From Dactylosporangium sp. (GTDB lineage: Bacteria; Actinomycetota; Actinomycetes; Mycobacteriales; Micromonosporaceae), in assembly GCA_025965915.1 (NCBI GenBank), contig JAOPWA010000038.1, positions 1 to 50,575 of the forward strand: a stretch of DNA of 50,575 bases, written 5' to 3'. The translations under genes and the position numbers were made by a program. Below the pieces are notes generated by a model that ran no database searches, had not been told where the DNA came from, and saw only the letters and a program-made list of their open reading frames with translations. Positions 50,220 through 50,575 of the stretch are shown here, piece by piece; position 1 is the stretch's first letter, and each line of letters begins with the position of its first letter.

Positions 50220-50575
50220 TCAGGAGTCGCGGACTCCCACCTGGTCAGCGAGAACTTGCAGAGCCAGGTGTTTCGCGTAGATCCGAACCCATGCCAGAGG
50301 TCCGCCCATGAACCAGAAGCCCCGCTGACCGGTTCGCCGGTAGATGCCGCCGATCTCACCGTCCTCACCGATGCCGAGGACGAGCGGGAGCTTGTCGGCG
50401 ACACCGTCGCCGAACAGCCGTCGTGCGGTCTCCCGCATGTTCGCATAGCCCGTGGCCAGGACCACCAGGTCGGCGTCCAGAGTCCGGCCGTCCTCCAGAT
50501 GGATGCCGGTCTGGGTGAAAGTCGCGACTCCGGAACCCTGTGCCAGCGCGATCCGGCCGTCGGCGATCATCTGCG
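50220..50575 (-). CDS. Flavin-containing monooxygenase / BVMO-like protein, C-terminal portion (5' end beyond window)
   Basis: DGRTLDADLVVLATGYANMRETARRLFGD..., GQRGFWFMGGPLAWVRIYAKHLALQVLA: FMO-like ATGY motif and C-terminus. Confidence 0.8.
   Translation of the reverse strand, partial: QMIADGRIALAQGSGVATFTQTGIHLEDGRTLDADLVVLATGYANMRETARRLFGDGVADKLPLVLGIGEDGEIGGIYRRTGQRGFWFMGGPLAWVRIYAKHLALQVLADQVGVRDS

Overview
High-GC actinomycete chromosomal segment (Micromonosporales-like by impression only). From left to right: (1) ~1-12.4 kb: a beta-glucoside/cello-oligosaccharide locus with two LacI regulators, two intracellular GH1 beta-glucosidases, a complete Opp/Dpp-type ABC importer and a truncated discoidin-domain secreted protein. 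Palindromic LacI-type operators are visible. (2) ~12.8-13.9 kb: an MBL-fold hydrolase. (3) ~14-31 kb, all on the minus strand: an acyl-CoA catabolic gene cluster with two ACADs, an APH-like kinase, three SDRs, a CoA ligase, a DUF35 + thiolase-like pair, a complete Liv-type importer and a SnoaL-like protein. It also encodes a single-ORF fusion of an enoyl-CoA hydratase-like domain to a TetR regulator, the most unusual item in the window. (4) ~31-42 kb: an accessory/decay zone with a DivIVA-like coiled-coil protein, S8 protease, GNAT, PEBP, ricin-B lectin and beta-helix protein. Between them lie gene relics: a GH3 tail, an IS5-type transposase, a WXG100-like fragment, an IS110 fragment and what I read as a decayed cas1-cas2 junction with a nearby orphan CRISPR-repeat-like hairpin. 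(5) ~41.7-50.6 kb: a second APH-like kinase + ACAD pair with a TetR regulator, acetoacetyl-CoA synthetase, a sugar-type ABC importer and an FMO-like flavoprotein cut by the window edge. All family calls come from reading translated motifs; no database search was run.
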